From the NCBI GenBank assembly GCA_905221605.1, contig CAJNDS010000402.1:515818-579817 (forward strand): 64,000 bases of DNA, in the 5' to 3' direction. The notes under the pieces were generated by a model. It made no database searches and was not told the DNA's origin. It saw nothing but the letters and a program-made list of their open reading frames with translations. A program made the translations under genes and the position numbers. This DNA comes from Symbiodinium natans. Its lineage: Eukaryota > Sar > Dinophyceae > Suessiales > Symbiodiniaceae. This document shows, one piece after another, positions 1 to 12,753 of this stretch (positions are counted from its first letter, which is position 1; the number at the start of each line of letters is the position of its first letter).

Positions 1-923
1 TTTCCCCTTATACTTCCCTTAGAAGGTTTCTAGAGGCCAGGTTGAAGGCCATGCTGTGGCCTTGGATTCTTGGGGCCATTGGGGGGCCCTGTCTGAGAGG
101 CTTCAACTGGGAGAGCCACAAAGCCGGCAAAGGGAACTGGTATGGCATCGTGGAGTCGAAGGCAAGGCCGCGGGGGGCTTCAAGGGCTAGGCCAGGTTCG
201 GTCGCAAAAAGGGATGCAAAGAAGGAAGCTCTGTTGGTTTGCTTTGATTGTCTGTTGGTGCATCTGGAGGTTTGGGGAGGCCGAAGAGGCTTTGAATCAC
301 CGCGGGAGAGAACAGAAAATGGAATACACAAAACATACAATCCAAAAAGTCTCCAAGCTGACGGTGCCCCTTTCTTTATGTGTTGAAGTCGTTCGGAAGA
401 GTCGCACTTTGTCGATGCAGGTGCTGAAAAGCGCAATGAGCACAATTCCAACCTTCAAAGTACGGCCTATGGACCCAGGTGGAGATGCTCGCAGATTTGG
501 GAATCACGGAGCCGTTGTGTCAGGTTTTCAGGATTTTGGCCGTGGTGTTAGGGGAAAAATCGAAAAGGGCCATCGATCGTTCAAGTTGGTTGTGGCCAGC
601 CATTCTACTCTCACAAGTGCCCAACATCATGTTTCAGGAGCAATACAGAGACCCTGTCGACACCCCTCGCCCTCACCTGCAAGACCACGAGCAACAATGT
701 AACAAGCAGCTAATTTCAGGACGTTTGGCTGCCGCCCTGCTCGCAGTCCGTCGCCCCCCAGGTGCGGTGTGAGCAAGGAGCCACACATAGCGACACTGAA
801 ATTTGGATGAGTGGGCATATGAAGGGCAGCGTGGAGACTGTGCTTGGACTTGGGATTTGTGCTGAGCTCCCCTGGCATGGAGAATCCGAGCTGCAACCCA
901 AACTATGTCGGCTGTCTCAAAAG
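1..923. other. Upstream flank of the amylase gene, possible 5' exons
   Basis: No confident gene. On the + strand a short open stretch near 470-540 reads VEMLADLGIT, which resembles the first helix of a GH13 barrel and could be an upstream exon of the amylase that follows. I cannot join it by phase to the next exon. The longer ORFs on both strands overlap one another and show no recognisable motif. Confidence 0.25.
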
Positions 924-3900
924 GGCTACCTGCCCTCGCAGCTGTTCAACCTCGATGCATCTGCCTACGGCAAAAAGGCGCAGCTGCTTTCCTAGGGCTT
1001 CGGTAGTTGTGAGAAGACATGTTAGATGTTTGGATATCCCTGGGTGCAATGACAGTCAAACTCATCGAATGGGAGCTTGCGTGTTCTTTCACTGACGTAA
1101 AACGGCAACCAAACCTTGGGAAAGCTGCAGTCGTGCGCAGGATGCATTGAAGTCCCTGCTGAAAGCGCTGCACGACAAGGCCCTGCTGGGGAGGTCTGGG
1201 CTGAGACATCTCGACTTGGCCTCGTCGCGAGTGTAGAGGATGATATGATGCAATGCAGGATTGAAGGCGCATGTTTGGTGAAGGTATCAAGGCCAGAAGT
1301 CTGATAGGAAGAGCTTGGCAGCAAGGAGAAGCGACCTCAACTGCACTTGCTCCTGAACGATGCTCCTTGTACCAGCCTCTCTTGACTCTTGACCCATCTC
1401 CAGATCCAACGAGAGTCTTCTTGGAGACGAAAATGGTTCTGGTTCTGCGACTCTTGTTTCTTTGGAAAATCTCGAGGGCATGCGGGGCGTCGCAGACATC
1501 GTCATCAACCATCGCTGCGGGGACAAGCAGGACTTGGTCTGACGTCTTGGGGTTTCGTCCTAGTCCTGAAATGCCCTGATAGTCCCAATCCCTACGAGCT
1601 TGTTACAGCATCCTTGCATCTCCGATGGGACCCCAGGTTTTAGGGGATCGCGCCCCAGGCAGAAGTCTTTTGTGACCAAGTAGGCAGTTTTTTTGACAGC
1701 ATGCAATTGCAGCGACTGCTAAACTGTATGTGGTGCCTGTGAATCTTTTCCTGCTGAAGGACGAGCAGGGTCGGTGGAACGTATTCACCAGCACCGGCAT
1801 CGAATCCCGGAAGAGCTTCCATGGCATCATGGACTGGCAGGGCGCGCCAGGGTTTTCTCTCAGGTTTTTTTTAGATAAGCCTTACCAAAAGAACGAGAAA
1901 ATGCATCTGAACATGAAGACCGCCTTTGTCTCGGCCAGAGAGTCTAGAGTCCTGTGGGCCTTTGTCTCGGAGGCACGACCATCCCTGCATCAACGCCAGG
2001 CTGGGCGATCACGCTTGGCGACAAGTTCTCCGACGGAACCGGGGAGCGAGGTGTGGACTTAGATGGAGAAGCGCCAAGCTTTTTCATGATAGAAGAAGTG
2101 CCCAAAGTTGCCCAAAGAGCCCCAAATGCGGCAGCCCCAAGCCGGCAACTTGAAACAATTTTGGGTGGCCGAAGTGTGCCGATGTGTGCAGGTTCTACCT
2201 CTCATCCCACGTTTCACAGAAACTGCAAAAACAGGTCCTGGCAACTACGACGGGAAGTTCGACGCAGCGCCTGATATTGACCACGGGAACAAGAAGGCCA
2301 AGAGATGGGGCTGGGAGATGGCTGATGGAGACAGCTGATGGAGCTGATGGAGAGTGTGCTGTGTCAGGTGCAAAGCAGCATCGCAATTTGGCTCCGCTGG
2401 CTCCGCCTGGACATCGGCTTCGATGCCTGGCGCTTCGACTTTGTCAAAGGCTGCGTGGCCGCATCTTGTACATGTTGTGCCGGTGAACAAATGAGAAGAG
2501 CATCTTCCAGAGCGCGTGTGTCTGTGTGTGTCTTTGTGTGTGTGTGGCTTTGAATACGCGACAACCCGCTTTTGCTTCACGAGGCTATGGCGCCGAATAT
2601 GTTGGCCACTACTGCTGCAGGGCAGCAAAAAAGCAAGGCGTGCAATCGCGACAAGCAACTCCAAGCAACTGTGACTTTGAGGCAAGAAGAGCGAGCCTTC
2701 CTGGGCTGTCGGGGAGCTGTGGTTGGACATGGAGTGGCTTGGAAGAGCAGGAACGAAGGTTAAAGTTTAGTGCGTGAAGGTTGATTCTTGTATGAAGAGA
2801 TCGGAATCGTCCAGTGCTAAGTCAAGTCAAGTCAAAGGTACGACCACGATGGCTTGAAGTACAACCAGGACAAGCACAGGCGGGAGCTTCAGGTATTGAT
2901 GGGCTAAAGGAGCGGAGGGGACAATCAGCCAGTGAAGTGATGATGCCATCGGGAGCAAGCAGTCGGAGAACTTCAAGTCGCAAATCGCTTGAGGTGCATC
3001 CGTGCACGTGCGGCGTTGCAACGCACTGCAGAATGCAGCTGCATGTACTTGTGCATGTACTTGTCTCAGGCAGGACACTGTGAACTGGATCAACGGCACG
3101 GACAAAGAGCGCCTTGGCAAAGACCGTCGCCAAACCCAAAGTTCTATTTGCTCTGGAAGGTTGTGACATGCCATGTTGCACGATAACCCCACATAACCCC
3201 CATAGGACGATGTGGCAATACCGGGCACAACGATTGCACCCTACATAGCACCCAAAAGGAGCACGGCGTTCGACTTCACAACCAAAGGCATCCTCCAGGC
3301 CCTGGCATGAGCAGTATCCCAAAGCAGCAAACCGGAGCATGTGCAATGCACCCCGATGCCCGGAACAAGTTTCAATGCGCAAGCACCGGGCAGGAAGCAG
3401 TCCGCAATACCCAGTACTGGCGGCTGAAGGACTCCAATGGGAAGCCTCCAGGCAAGCTCACAAATTCTGATGCAGAGTGGCGAGAGCGCGGGAACGTGGC
3501 TTTGAGGCTTTTAGGGTTCCTGGCGAGGCCTGCTGGGCTGGATGCCGACTCACGCAGTGACCTTCCTGGACAACCACGACACGGGGAGCACCCAAGCCCA
3601 CTGGCCCCTCAGATGAGACATGATGAGACATATGAGGTGGTAGATTCAATCCGTTACCTGTTGGAGCTGATCCGTGCTTGGCTGGGACTTGCTTGAAGCC
3701 TGAGGGCTTGTTGCGCCTGCAGGCCATTTCCAAACGACAAGGTTCTGGTGGGCTACGCCTACATTCTCACTCACCCTGGCACCTTCCTGGCATCCGCGTG
3801 CTTCAAATCGAACTCTGAAGCCGACCAAGCCCCAAAAGCCGGACATAAAGACGACCAAGCAAGACCGAACTGGGGCATGTGTTGTGAGGCATCCCATGCA

Positions 3901-4985
3901 TCTTCTGGGACCACGTCTGCGACTGGGGTGAGGAGTGCGCCTTCCCCTTTGGCCCAAGCTTGCAAAGGCTGACTTTGCAAAGCAGAAGCTTACCATTGGT
4001 TCCTGGCAGGACATGCGAAATCGCATCAAGACGCTTCTGCAGCTGCGCAGGAGGGCAGGGATCAAGGCACCGCCTGAAGTTCCTGCAGCGCATTTGGTAT
4101 TTGAGTGAGCAGAAAGTCGGAAAACAAAGCGTCTGGAGCTCTTAAGAAGTTCTTGGCGCGATTAGCTGCATATTGCTGTCACAGTGACATTGTGCTGGTC
4201 AGGTTCCGTGCAACTTGGGAGTGAAGCATGAGCCCATATGAGCCCTCAACCTTGAGATGGGGAAAGTCGGAGCACTGTAGAAGCATTCCACTTCTCCGAA
4301 GGTGGATGACCAGGTGAACATCCTTTGTGCTGACCAAGACCTGTACATTGCAGAGTGGCTTGGCTGACTGTCATGGACATCAGACCTACAACAGTCTGAC
4401 GAAGGAGGTTGAACGCAGCAGTTGGAAAGCCGCAGACGTACCGTTTCCTCCCCCAGCTCGCACAAAGCCCTGCACCTCGAGCCTTCGAAGCTTTCGTTGC
4501 CATCGCCAACGCCAGCAGTCGCCACTATCGCCCCATGCCATCCCTTTTTTCTTCAACAGCACGAGCCATTGCTCGAGAGCCTTCATGATGCCCTTGTAAG
4601 CACGCCTTAGAACGCCTCAGGCGCAAACCTCTCTGAAAGTCCCTTCAGAGCCCCAATTTAAGTTGCATGACGGAGCCTTGATAGAGTGATCTGCTTGAGG
4701 ATCGGCTCCCCAGCAGCGCTGCGTGTCGCCCTGGGGCCAAAGCATTCGGGCGTGGACGGCGGCTGGGCCCCGGGCGCAGAGGGCGCGGACGCTCGGGCAA
4801 AGAACAAAGGATAGGTAGGATAGGACAACAAATCTGATGTGATCTGATCGTCTGCGAGATGTCAGCAGCAAGCACATGAACGCGGGCCACCGGAAGAGCC
4901 TTTGCACGTCAAGCTTCTAAACCCCCAAAAGCCTTAAGACCATTCCCAGCAAGGACTACCGCGTCTGGATTCGTGGCCTGGCTGT
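924..4985 (+). CDS. Alpha-amylase, GH13 family, plant-like, about 19 exons
   Basis: Endo-acting starch hydrolase (alpha-1,4-glucan). Exons: 924-~985 ([16 protein letters not shown]), 1141-~1188, ~1477-1536 ([13 protein letters not shown]), 1760-1841, 2000-2050, 2234-2296 (AAPDIDHGN), ~2375-2449 ([14 protein letters not shown]), 2584-~2615, 2690-~2733 (WAVGELW), 2839-2892 ([11 protein letters not shown]), 3074-~3121, ~3260-~3304 ([11 protein letters not shown]), 3394-3451, 3528-3603 ([14 protein letters not shown]), 3723-~3783 ([11 protein letters not shown]), ~3889-~3935 ([10 protein letters not shown]), ~4008-~4100 ([10 protein letters not shown]), ~4300-~4362 ([12 protein letters not shown]), ~4944-4985 ([10 protein letters not shown]). 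The catalytic nucleophile Asp is codon 2437-2439, the acid/base Glu 2714-2716 and the transition-state Asp 3578-3580, so the active site is intact. Exon order follows plant amylases to the C-terminal sheet. Several introns start with GC (after 1841, 2296, 2449, 3451, 3603), and joining there restores frame. The start codon and signal or transit peptide were not found. Confidence 0.93.
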
Positions 4986-5127
4986 TTCGGATAATGTAGA
5001 CGGTCGGGCAAGGGCTCAAGTTGATGTGAGACTTAAGCTTCAGGCTTTCAGCCTTCAATTAGCAGTGTGGTGCTCTGCAGGTGAGGGCAAGTGACCTGGC
5101 TATCGGAGCCTCTGACCTCGCGCTCCA

Positions 5128-5643
5128 TTGCAATGTGAGAAGCTACAAGGGCACGATGCAGGCAGGACTTGCTTACGCAGCTTGAATACGGCAGCTTGCT
5201 TACGCAGCTTAAGCTTGTGGAGCTCCCAGCTCCACGAAAATCGATTTCATTCCGCGGCCTCCAGCTGCGCAACGCGGCGGCTTAGCCGCAGCTGGCTTGG
5301 GGCGAATTTTCCGCCCAAGCCCCAAGCTGGCCCTCGCTTCGGAGCGGAAAGGATTCCCAGAGATGGTTCTTCCTGGTTGCAACCTGTTCTGATTTTCTGC
5401 GGTTGCTTAGCTTTGGCCGTCATGGCCGAGGGGATCCTTTCCCAGCGTCGGAGATTCGTCCTGGACACCCCAGACCCCAGACCCGTAGGCAGAAAGTATA
5501 GGGTTGTGAACATTGTGAACCCAGCACCTCGCAGTCACCAGCTGCAAGGTTTTAAAGACAGGTGTGACCGCTACCAGCTGCAAGCTGCAAGCTTCTGTTA
5601 TTGCTCGCCACAGCTCTGTGCCCAAAATGCCGATGTCGCATGA
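5128..5643 (+). CDS. Hypothetical ORF with one hydrophobic segment
   Basis: An open frame of about 170 codons follows the amylase on the same strand. Its middle part (about 5360-5430) encodes a hydrophobic run, VLIFCGCLALAVMAEGIL, followed by a basic stretch RRRFVLDTPDPRP, as in a single-pass membrane anchor. I recognise no family. The frame has no convincing splice partners and the minus strand is open over part of it, so it may be one exon of an unknown gene or chance. Confidence 0.28.
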   Translation: MQCEKLQGHDAGRTCLRSLNTAACLRSLSLWSSQLHENRFHSAASSCATRRLSRSWLGANFPPKPQAGPRFGAERIPRDGSSWLQPVLIFCGCLALAVMAEGILSQRRRFVLDTPDPRPVGRKYRVVNIVNPAPRSHQLQGFKDRCDRYQLQAASFCYCSPQLCAQNADVA

Positions 5644-7239
5644 TCCTGATTGCAAATGGTTGCAGTACGTTCTCCCAAACTCGAAGCCCAAGACATCCAC
5701 GCCACCGACTTTTGTGCAGTTCGATGCTCCGGTCTGCTTGGAAGACTGCCAGAGTTTCGTCTGTCCCTCAGGGAATGGGAATTGGGGTTCGAGCTCTTTG
5801 TAACCCACCACGGTTTTTGTGAGTCCGTAAGCTGCAAGCACTCTAGCCGGGAGAGTCAAAGTTCGGCAAGGTGATGGACCTTGGCCTCTCACCCGAGACA
5901 GGTGCAGCGCTGTACGCTGAGCAGTGGCCACAGACGAGACAAGGGGCTCACCTGGTCACCGACCATATGTTGTGCCGCATTTGCATAGTGTGGCTGGCAG
6001 TATTCCTTTAGCAGGACTGCGGGCGCGAGTGCCGCTAGTAAAGTCCTCTGTATGTCCGATGTGCAAGCCCATGCAGCATCCATGAAACCAGTATTGAAAG
6101 AGGTAAGCCCTCAGGACGTAAGCCGCCTAAGCACGTGTCATGATCTCTTTGACGAGGTTGGAGGCCGAAGAGACCCTCCAGTCCTCGGAGGCGCGGCCTT
6201 TTGCCCCTGAAGGTGTGCATACGCGTCATGACATGATGTTGCGTGTAGCGATGCTAAGTGCGGTGTCGGCGGAGGAAATCCGCATCCCTCCTGCGGACAT
6301 GGAGTGGCTTGTCGGGGGGCCCACCGTGAGAGTGCCAAAAGGAATGTCGGAGATCCTCCCAAATCGTAGATGCCGAGGCTTTCAGTTCCGGGGACAAGAC
6401 TTAGTAGTGACTTCGGAGTTGATCCTCAGAGTTCAGGGCCTTTGTGTTTTGTGTCATTGAGCCTTGGGGTGCCACACTCACATTGGCTGTCAAAGGCACT
6501 CTTCACAGATGCTCCCAATGCTTAAAGACCTGGTGTCCCCAACCAGATGATCCCCGTGAGGTTGGCCACTTCGGCCCCCGGATTGACATCCGCTTCCTCC
6601 TCTACCGACCGCAGCTGGTGCCCGCACTGAGGCTCCGTACTGCCGCAGACGCGCACTGTGGATGCCTCACAAAAGCCGAGCGAGGAGTTTCATGCTGGGA
6701 GAAACGATAAGTCAGAGCGCAAAGTGCCGAGTGGAAGCAACACCTCAGTCAAACCATAAACCCCGTTCCATGTACTTGAAACGCTCTCCACTCGACCGCC
6801 CAGCTGCTGCGCCCGAATTGTGAAGATCTTGTCTTCCATGACATTTGCCTCGCAGAGACCCAAGCCGGGGGGAGGCTATGGGAGGCTACTCGACTTGCGC
6901 CACAAGGTTTTTCCCCTCTTTCCTGCCTCCTTCTTTCCTGCAAGCTTTCCCCGAGGTGGTTCGCACCGAAGTGCACTGTCGTCCCAACTTCAGTCGTCTC
7001 TTCTTTTTCGCTTCCTTGCAAGGGGGTCGATCGAAAGCTTACTTCACCTAAACCCTGACCCGCTTCCCAGCCTCCTTCCGCAACCTCACCATCACCCCTT
7101 ACTGGTAGTCCCCAATCATCTCTGAGTTGCCTTCGGACCGCACGTAAAATTCTCGTCCTTTCTATCCGTGGTTCTTGTAGCACGCGTCTCCGAAGACCCA
7201 TGAACCATGAATGCTTCCCCTATCCGCAGCAGAAGAATA

Positions 7240-7273
<34 letters not shown>

Positions 7274-9458
7274 AGAAAGACCGGAGGCAGGCGGCTTGGG
7301 TGACTGTCCTGCAGTTTGAGTGACTGTCCCTGTCGGGCCCTTCCACAAGCACCTTAGAAAGAACTGACGCGAGGAGTAGGGGGAGCAGAGCCAACCTCAA
7401 ACAACCTTGAAAGGGGCAAGACAAACTCTCACAGAGAAGAGCCGATGCCACCGATGCCCTTAAGAATCAACGCATCAATCCGTCGCTTTCAGAAGCTGGC
7501 GGTGTTGGCCGTCGAACAGGGGCCCCAGGGAGAAGGAACAATAATAGTTGGAGGAGATGAAGAAGAAGAGCTAAGAATGAGAGATGCACAGAGCTTTGTA
7601 AGAGGCTCTGAGTTCCCAGATCTCCACGCTGCATCCGACTCTCTGAAGGCGCTGTGTCAACTTCGGGCTGGACCCACCCCAATCAGGCAGGGGCGTCCTT
7701 GTGCCTGCTCTGTCGGCCAAAGTGTCGCTGCCCGTACAAGAGGGAAAGTCCCTGGCAGAGCTTGTCCCATCCATGGCCTATCCCGCCTTTCCACTACCCA
7801 CTACCCAGCCCATGTTGTGAGGTCTCCAGCCGGTCGAGGCGGAGGAAGTTGCAGAGCGGGCTCCCATGCTCCACGCACGCAAGAATCCCCCCGTGTTCAT
7901 TGGGCAGGGTCCCTGGGTTCAGCGGGGTCTGTTTTTTCCTCGGGTACTTGAGGTGTCTCCTGTTCTGCATGAGCTTTTTGTCCATATCTTACAGTAGTAC
8001 CCTTATCAGCTGCCCCGTCCTGAGGCTGGGCTGCCGACCGGGCTCGCGCCAAAGCTCGTGTCCAAGCTCGCACCTGACGGACACCCGGCCGCCGAGCTCC
8101 GCATGCTCCGTGCGCTCCGCGCCGGCACCTCAGTGCCACACGAAGATTGCCCAAACACGTGCAGTTTTTGCTGTTAGATTAACTGTTAGATCTGAGATCT
8201 GTCGCGTGGACACACGGTACAACGGTTAAGCAACAAATACATCTCGGTGCATCTTGTGAGATTCTTTGACATCATTGAAGGCGGACCCCATCGCCACGCT
8301 GGCCGGCCCTGGAGCCGATGCCCCGCCGTGACAATGTCGACGCGCCAGGTGCCTTCGAGGCGTCTCATGACTCATGTCAGTTTTCCGTTCAAGGGCAAAG
8401 AGGCATCCCCCGTACCTCTGCCACCAGATGCCAGGACCTACAGGATTTGACGGAGATGGAGAGAGATCATCGCCAAACGTGGGGTTGGGGCCTCGTTTTT
8501 ACTCGCTTCTCAGACGTACCGCAGATCTTCAGTCATCTTCTCAAGGGGTCGTTTGTATGTTCGGTGCTGCTCGAGATGAGCTTTTGCCCTCTCTGTCTGT
8601 TTGAGTCAGCGCAGGGTTCATTAGAGCCAGTCAGCTAAGGCTTCGAAAGGGGCCATGGGCCCTTCCCAGGCCCAGGGCGCCAACGCAAGCCGGCATCGCA
8701 GTGGGGCCAGGGGACCCAGAGGGACGCGGCTCGGAGGAGTGGCGCCGAGGTTCATAGTTGTATATAGTTGTGGCCTTGTTGGGGTGAGATGGGCCTGATC
8801 AGCATGAGGAATCCCGGGAGTGGTCACAACCCGTTTGCAGCTGGTGCAGTATCATCCTTTACATCGAAAGTCGGGGATAGTCGGATAGTCGTTGCGGGTT
8901 GCATCCCGCAATTGTGAGGAATGATCTACTCCCAAATTTAACACCTTGGGCACACCGCAACCGAAGCACTGCCGCCGTGCTGTGCGAATCCGCCGGCGAG
9001 ATTCGCGTCTGTCAAGCCTCAGCCACCTTTGGCTCGAGTGAACCGCGGGTTAGGACCTGTTAATGCAGCAAGGACGGGACCGAGTTTCATGCAGATGCCA
9101 CCGTGTCCTTTTTTTGGCATGCGGACGCTCTGTGTTTCATTAACTTGTGGAGATGAGGCACTGCTGAGTGAACATTGCACCTGCAGGACAACTCTCTGTC
9201 TGTGCTTCTCGGGCGGCACGTAGCTATGCTTGGGGATCCGGCATTGGGCAATTTGGGGGCCCCCTGAGAGTTCTGTTGCACTTCGGCCCAGAGCCTTCAA
9301 GGCATGGGGTGAGACATGGTGAGACCAGCTCAGGTAACTTCACATTGGGCGCAGACCATGTCCTTCAAGCTCTTGGCTGTGCTCCTCTGCGAAACTTAGC
9401 CCTAAGAGTCGAAGCTGGAGTCCCTGAGCCCGCAGTGTCCGCTTGCCGTCACCATCAG
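5644..9458. other. Exon-poor stretch with weak ORFs
   Basis: Nothing is firmly supported here. A + strand frame at 6140-6430 (containing AEEIRIPPADMEWLVGGP) and one at about 8015-8150 look mildly protein-like but match no family I know. The 6749-7201 minus frame and the 7445-7951 plus frame have composition-driven, proline/arginine-rich translations and no motif. Confidence 0.3.
7240..7278. repeat. (GA)n microsatellite
   Basis: A run of GA dinucleotides that decays into GAGC units at its right end. Confidence 0.95.
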
Positions 9459-12400
9459 CAAGCCAAGAGCCCCATCGATCTGATCCCTCCGGGCATGAGG
9501 TTTGCAGCCTTCAACACCTTGCAGGCGGCAAAGCTGGTGCCCATCCCGAGCCAGCAGGAGCCGAAAGCCTCCTCTGTTCGGGTATGGGAGCCATGCGTGA
9601 GCGTGTCAGAGGTCCCTTAGCTGAGATTCTTGAACGAAGGACAGCATCGTAAACATGCTTGCCAACGTGCCAAAGTCGAGCGAGTCGAAGGTGGGCCCCG
9701 ATGGTCACGGCCAGTCAGTAGTTCATGCGATGATGCGGGCGTGTGTACGTGTGCGTTTGCGTGTTCAGGCCCGCGCTGTGTGCGTGTCTTTGGGGATCTT
9801 CGGTTTGTGGTTTACTATCTCTACATTATGCCTGCCTTCAGAAACATATGAAGCAGGGTATATATTTCTGTTTTTGGTGAGTGTATATAAGGTTCCTTGT
9901 TAAAATTGGTGAGTGTATATACCTGGTGTCCTTTTGGGGGTACAAGAAATATATACCCTACTTCATATCAGACTTTCAGACGTGCTAGCCAAGTGTTAGA
10001 TGCTACGGTTCTTCATTTCTTGTACACCTGTTGCGTTGATACAGTAATGGGGGTGAAGACGAGCCGTAACCGATGACTACAAGCCCCTGAGAAGAAGCTC
10101 CCTGACCACAGGCCAAGGCTAGCGAGATGGAGCAGATGGCTGCTTGTTGCACTGGGGCTGGGTCGTGCTTTCGGGTTTCAAGATTGGCCGCGGGTCTTTG
10201 GATCTGTGGGTCTTTGGGTCTTTGGGTTGCCTGTTTCGTTTGGGATACGTATGCCCTGGTAAACGGTACACGACAACCCCCGAACCCAGCATATTCTTCT
10301 TTGCAGCTATTGATCTACTCCTTTTTCTTTTTTGGTTTGTGTGTGTGTGTGTGTTTTTTTGTCGCATTTTGGTACAGTTTGACAAAATGGGCCAGAACAT
10401 TCCACGGCATGGCCCAAGGTCATGTTGCTCGCGCAGCAGGCCAAGCTTGCAAGGAAGCAATCGCAGGCCAGGGGTGGAAGATGTTTGGAATGTGGAAGCG
10501 AACGTCTCAAGGTTGTCAACGCAGCCTGACGGCATGATTCAAGGTATTGTATCGTGCCTTGCAACATGCATGTAGGCTCCTGGCGTGAGACCAGGCTACT
10601 TTTCTTGGTGTGGCAAAACCGAGCCTGTTTTTTCAGAGATCTCTCGACATGGTCTCGCACCTTGCAGGGCGCTGACGGCAACGTGACGGAGCTGGTCAAG
10701 CAGATCAAAGAGGACCGCAACTGCGGGCTGCGGCGGGTTTCTCTCAGCGAGCATCTTGAGCAAAGAATGCAGTCCACAAGTGGGGCAGCGTTGCGTGCAC
10801 ATCGGAAGACCCCACTGGGGTTCATTGCTTCCCAAGCGAGAAAGCGATTGCCGCAGAAGCCCGGAACAGGAGCTTGGTAAGATGCAGGGGGAGGTTCTCA
10901 ATGCCGCTGGTGTGGCTGAAGCCGGCTGCAAGCAGGTCTTGTGGGAGAGCACAAGCATTGCGTTTGCTTTGTCAGCTTTGCGCCGAGTGGGTTAGAGAGG
11001 CATTGAGCCAAGAGCCCGGCAGCTGAGCTCTGCTGTTCCCGCTTCCCTTGTTTGTGTTTATTTGCCGTCATCTGTCTGAAGCTCGTGTGCGAGAAGCTTC
11101 GGATGTCTCAAGTCTCCAAAATCCCCAAAATCCCAACCACCAAGCCCTCAGCGAACCCTGGAGGCCCTCGCGAACATCTCTGTGGGATGCCCTCTTTACT
11201 CCGGCAACACGACCTTCCTTCCCGAAGGTCGGTTAAGGGTTGCGGTGGGATTCTGATAAGAATAGGAGGGTTCTCGGTGAGCGTGAGGTTGAAGCAAAAG
11301 AAAGCTGCAGGTCGTCATGTGTGTTGTAGTGTTGACTGAAGCCACCTGTGCCTGCGTATGTCTACTCCCGGCCCCCACTGGTCGCAGCGTTGCCTTGCAA
11401 GACCTGAACGATCAAAGACTTTCTCTTCGGCAGCCTCTGGCGCGGCCCGAGGCTTCACAGGTGACTTTGCCCCGCTCCGCTCTACGCATGCTGCCTGCCG
11501 CGCGGAAATCGTTGCCAAGAAGCAGGCGAGACCGACAGGGCAAGGGTCTTGAGGTGCCAAGGCTCCTCGTTGCATCGCGGCTAGATTTGCTTAAATGATT
11601 AGTCGTCATGTCCTGTTTTGCAGAGTGACAGAGTATCGACGAAGGGCCTGGCGTAATTGGGATGAACATCCTGACCTGCCACATTTTTGCATCTAAACCA
11701 GTAATTAACCATCGAATCTGGCCGACGTCCAACCTGCCCTGCCAGGAGCTCGATGCGTGCAAGACAAGTCGGGAGAGCCTCATCTCTCTGGAACAGACAC
11801 TTACGACGGAGTTCCAAGGTCCCTCCTGCGAAGTTGGTTGGATAGAAGCGCACATGATAGCGGAGGAAGAGAGTTCATGTAAAGGAGTCTCCAGCTCCCC
11901 TGACTGCGGCAGCCCTGACAGGCATCAACATCTTTGAAAGTCCGGAGGACTGCCGGGAGCTGTGACACTTCCTTCCTCAAGGGGCTTTAGCCCTCTTTTC
12001 GGGGCGCGAGGCAGCTCCCCTGAAGCAGCCATGTCTTTCTGGAGGAGTGCGCCGTCAAGGGAGAGGACGTTCTGCTGTACCTGGGCTCCATGCTCCTTGG
12101 CAGAGATGGGCAAAGCAGAGTGCCCAATGTGGAGTATGCAGAGTCCAAGGCACGTGCTGCTGCTAATGGCTGCTAATGTGTACCAGTAGCAGGAAGGAGA
12201 GCCAAGACCCAGACCTGTCTCAGCACTTGAAGCGCCCACCAGGCGCGACCACTTCAAGAACAAGCAGGCTTGTGTCTTGCAAATCTTGTACATGGTATGT
12301 TTCGTACTGCCGTTGCATCGTGGCGCCTTGTTCTTTGGTGCGTTGAGAAGAAAGCTGTACCTCCGTACCTTCCTTCTCAAAGCGTTAATGGACCTCAATG

Positions 12401-12753
12401 GTGTGCCCTGCTCCATCCTGCTTCCGAGTTGACATGGTGGAAAACGTACTACCACCTGGAAAACGTGACGCAGAACATCACTCAGTGGAACTGCACAGAC
12501 AAGGCCTGGGATGTTGCAAACATGAGAGGAGATGCAACTGTTCAGATCATGTGCAGCACTTTCCCAACAGGCACGTAGTCGCGAACAGTTCGATGAACTT
12601 CCGCATTAGCAAGGGCATCTGAGATCTGCTCGTGCTGCACCGCAGGAGATCGAGTATTTCGAGAAGGTTGCGGAATGCCCCGTGGCATGCATGTTGAATT
12701 TGGGTTCCTGCAACCTCTTGTGCTGCGATATCTGCGATCAGCTCGCGGCTTGA
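9459..12753 (+). CDS. Unrecognised multi-exon gene, cysteine-rich, potentially glycosylated protein
   Basis: I do not recognise the family. Protein-like exons share one strand and several neighbours join by phase: 9459-9581 (SPIDLIPPGMRFAAFNTLQA), 9640-~9740 (SIVNMLANVPKSSESK), 10112-~10159 (ASEMEQMAACCTG), 10668-10736 (GNVTELVKQIKEDRNCG), ~10857-10986 (SPEQELGKMQGEVLNAAG), 11152-11227 (ANISVGCPLYSGNTTF), 11461-11525 (FAPLRSTHAACRAEIVA), ~11895-11958 (GINIFESPEDCR), 12029-~12153 (EECAVKGEDVLLYLGSM), ~12233-12294 (HFKNKQACVLQILYM), 12429-~12570 (TYYHLENVTQNITQWNC), 12646-12753 ending LCCDICDQLAA and a TGA. NxS/T sites (NIS, NTT, NVT, NIT, NCT) and many cysteines suggest a secreted or surface-exposed part, but I see no signal peptide or clear membrane segment. 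The first exons could belong to a separate gene; the best-supported chain is 10857-12753. Function unknown. Confidence 0.5.

Noticed and set aside
10780-10876. Plus exon candidate reading VHCFPSEKAIAAEARNRSL
   Set aside because: Its GTAAGA donor would give an 11-nt intron before the next exon. The overlapping frame (SPEQELGKMQGEVLNAAG) continues without a break and is preferred.
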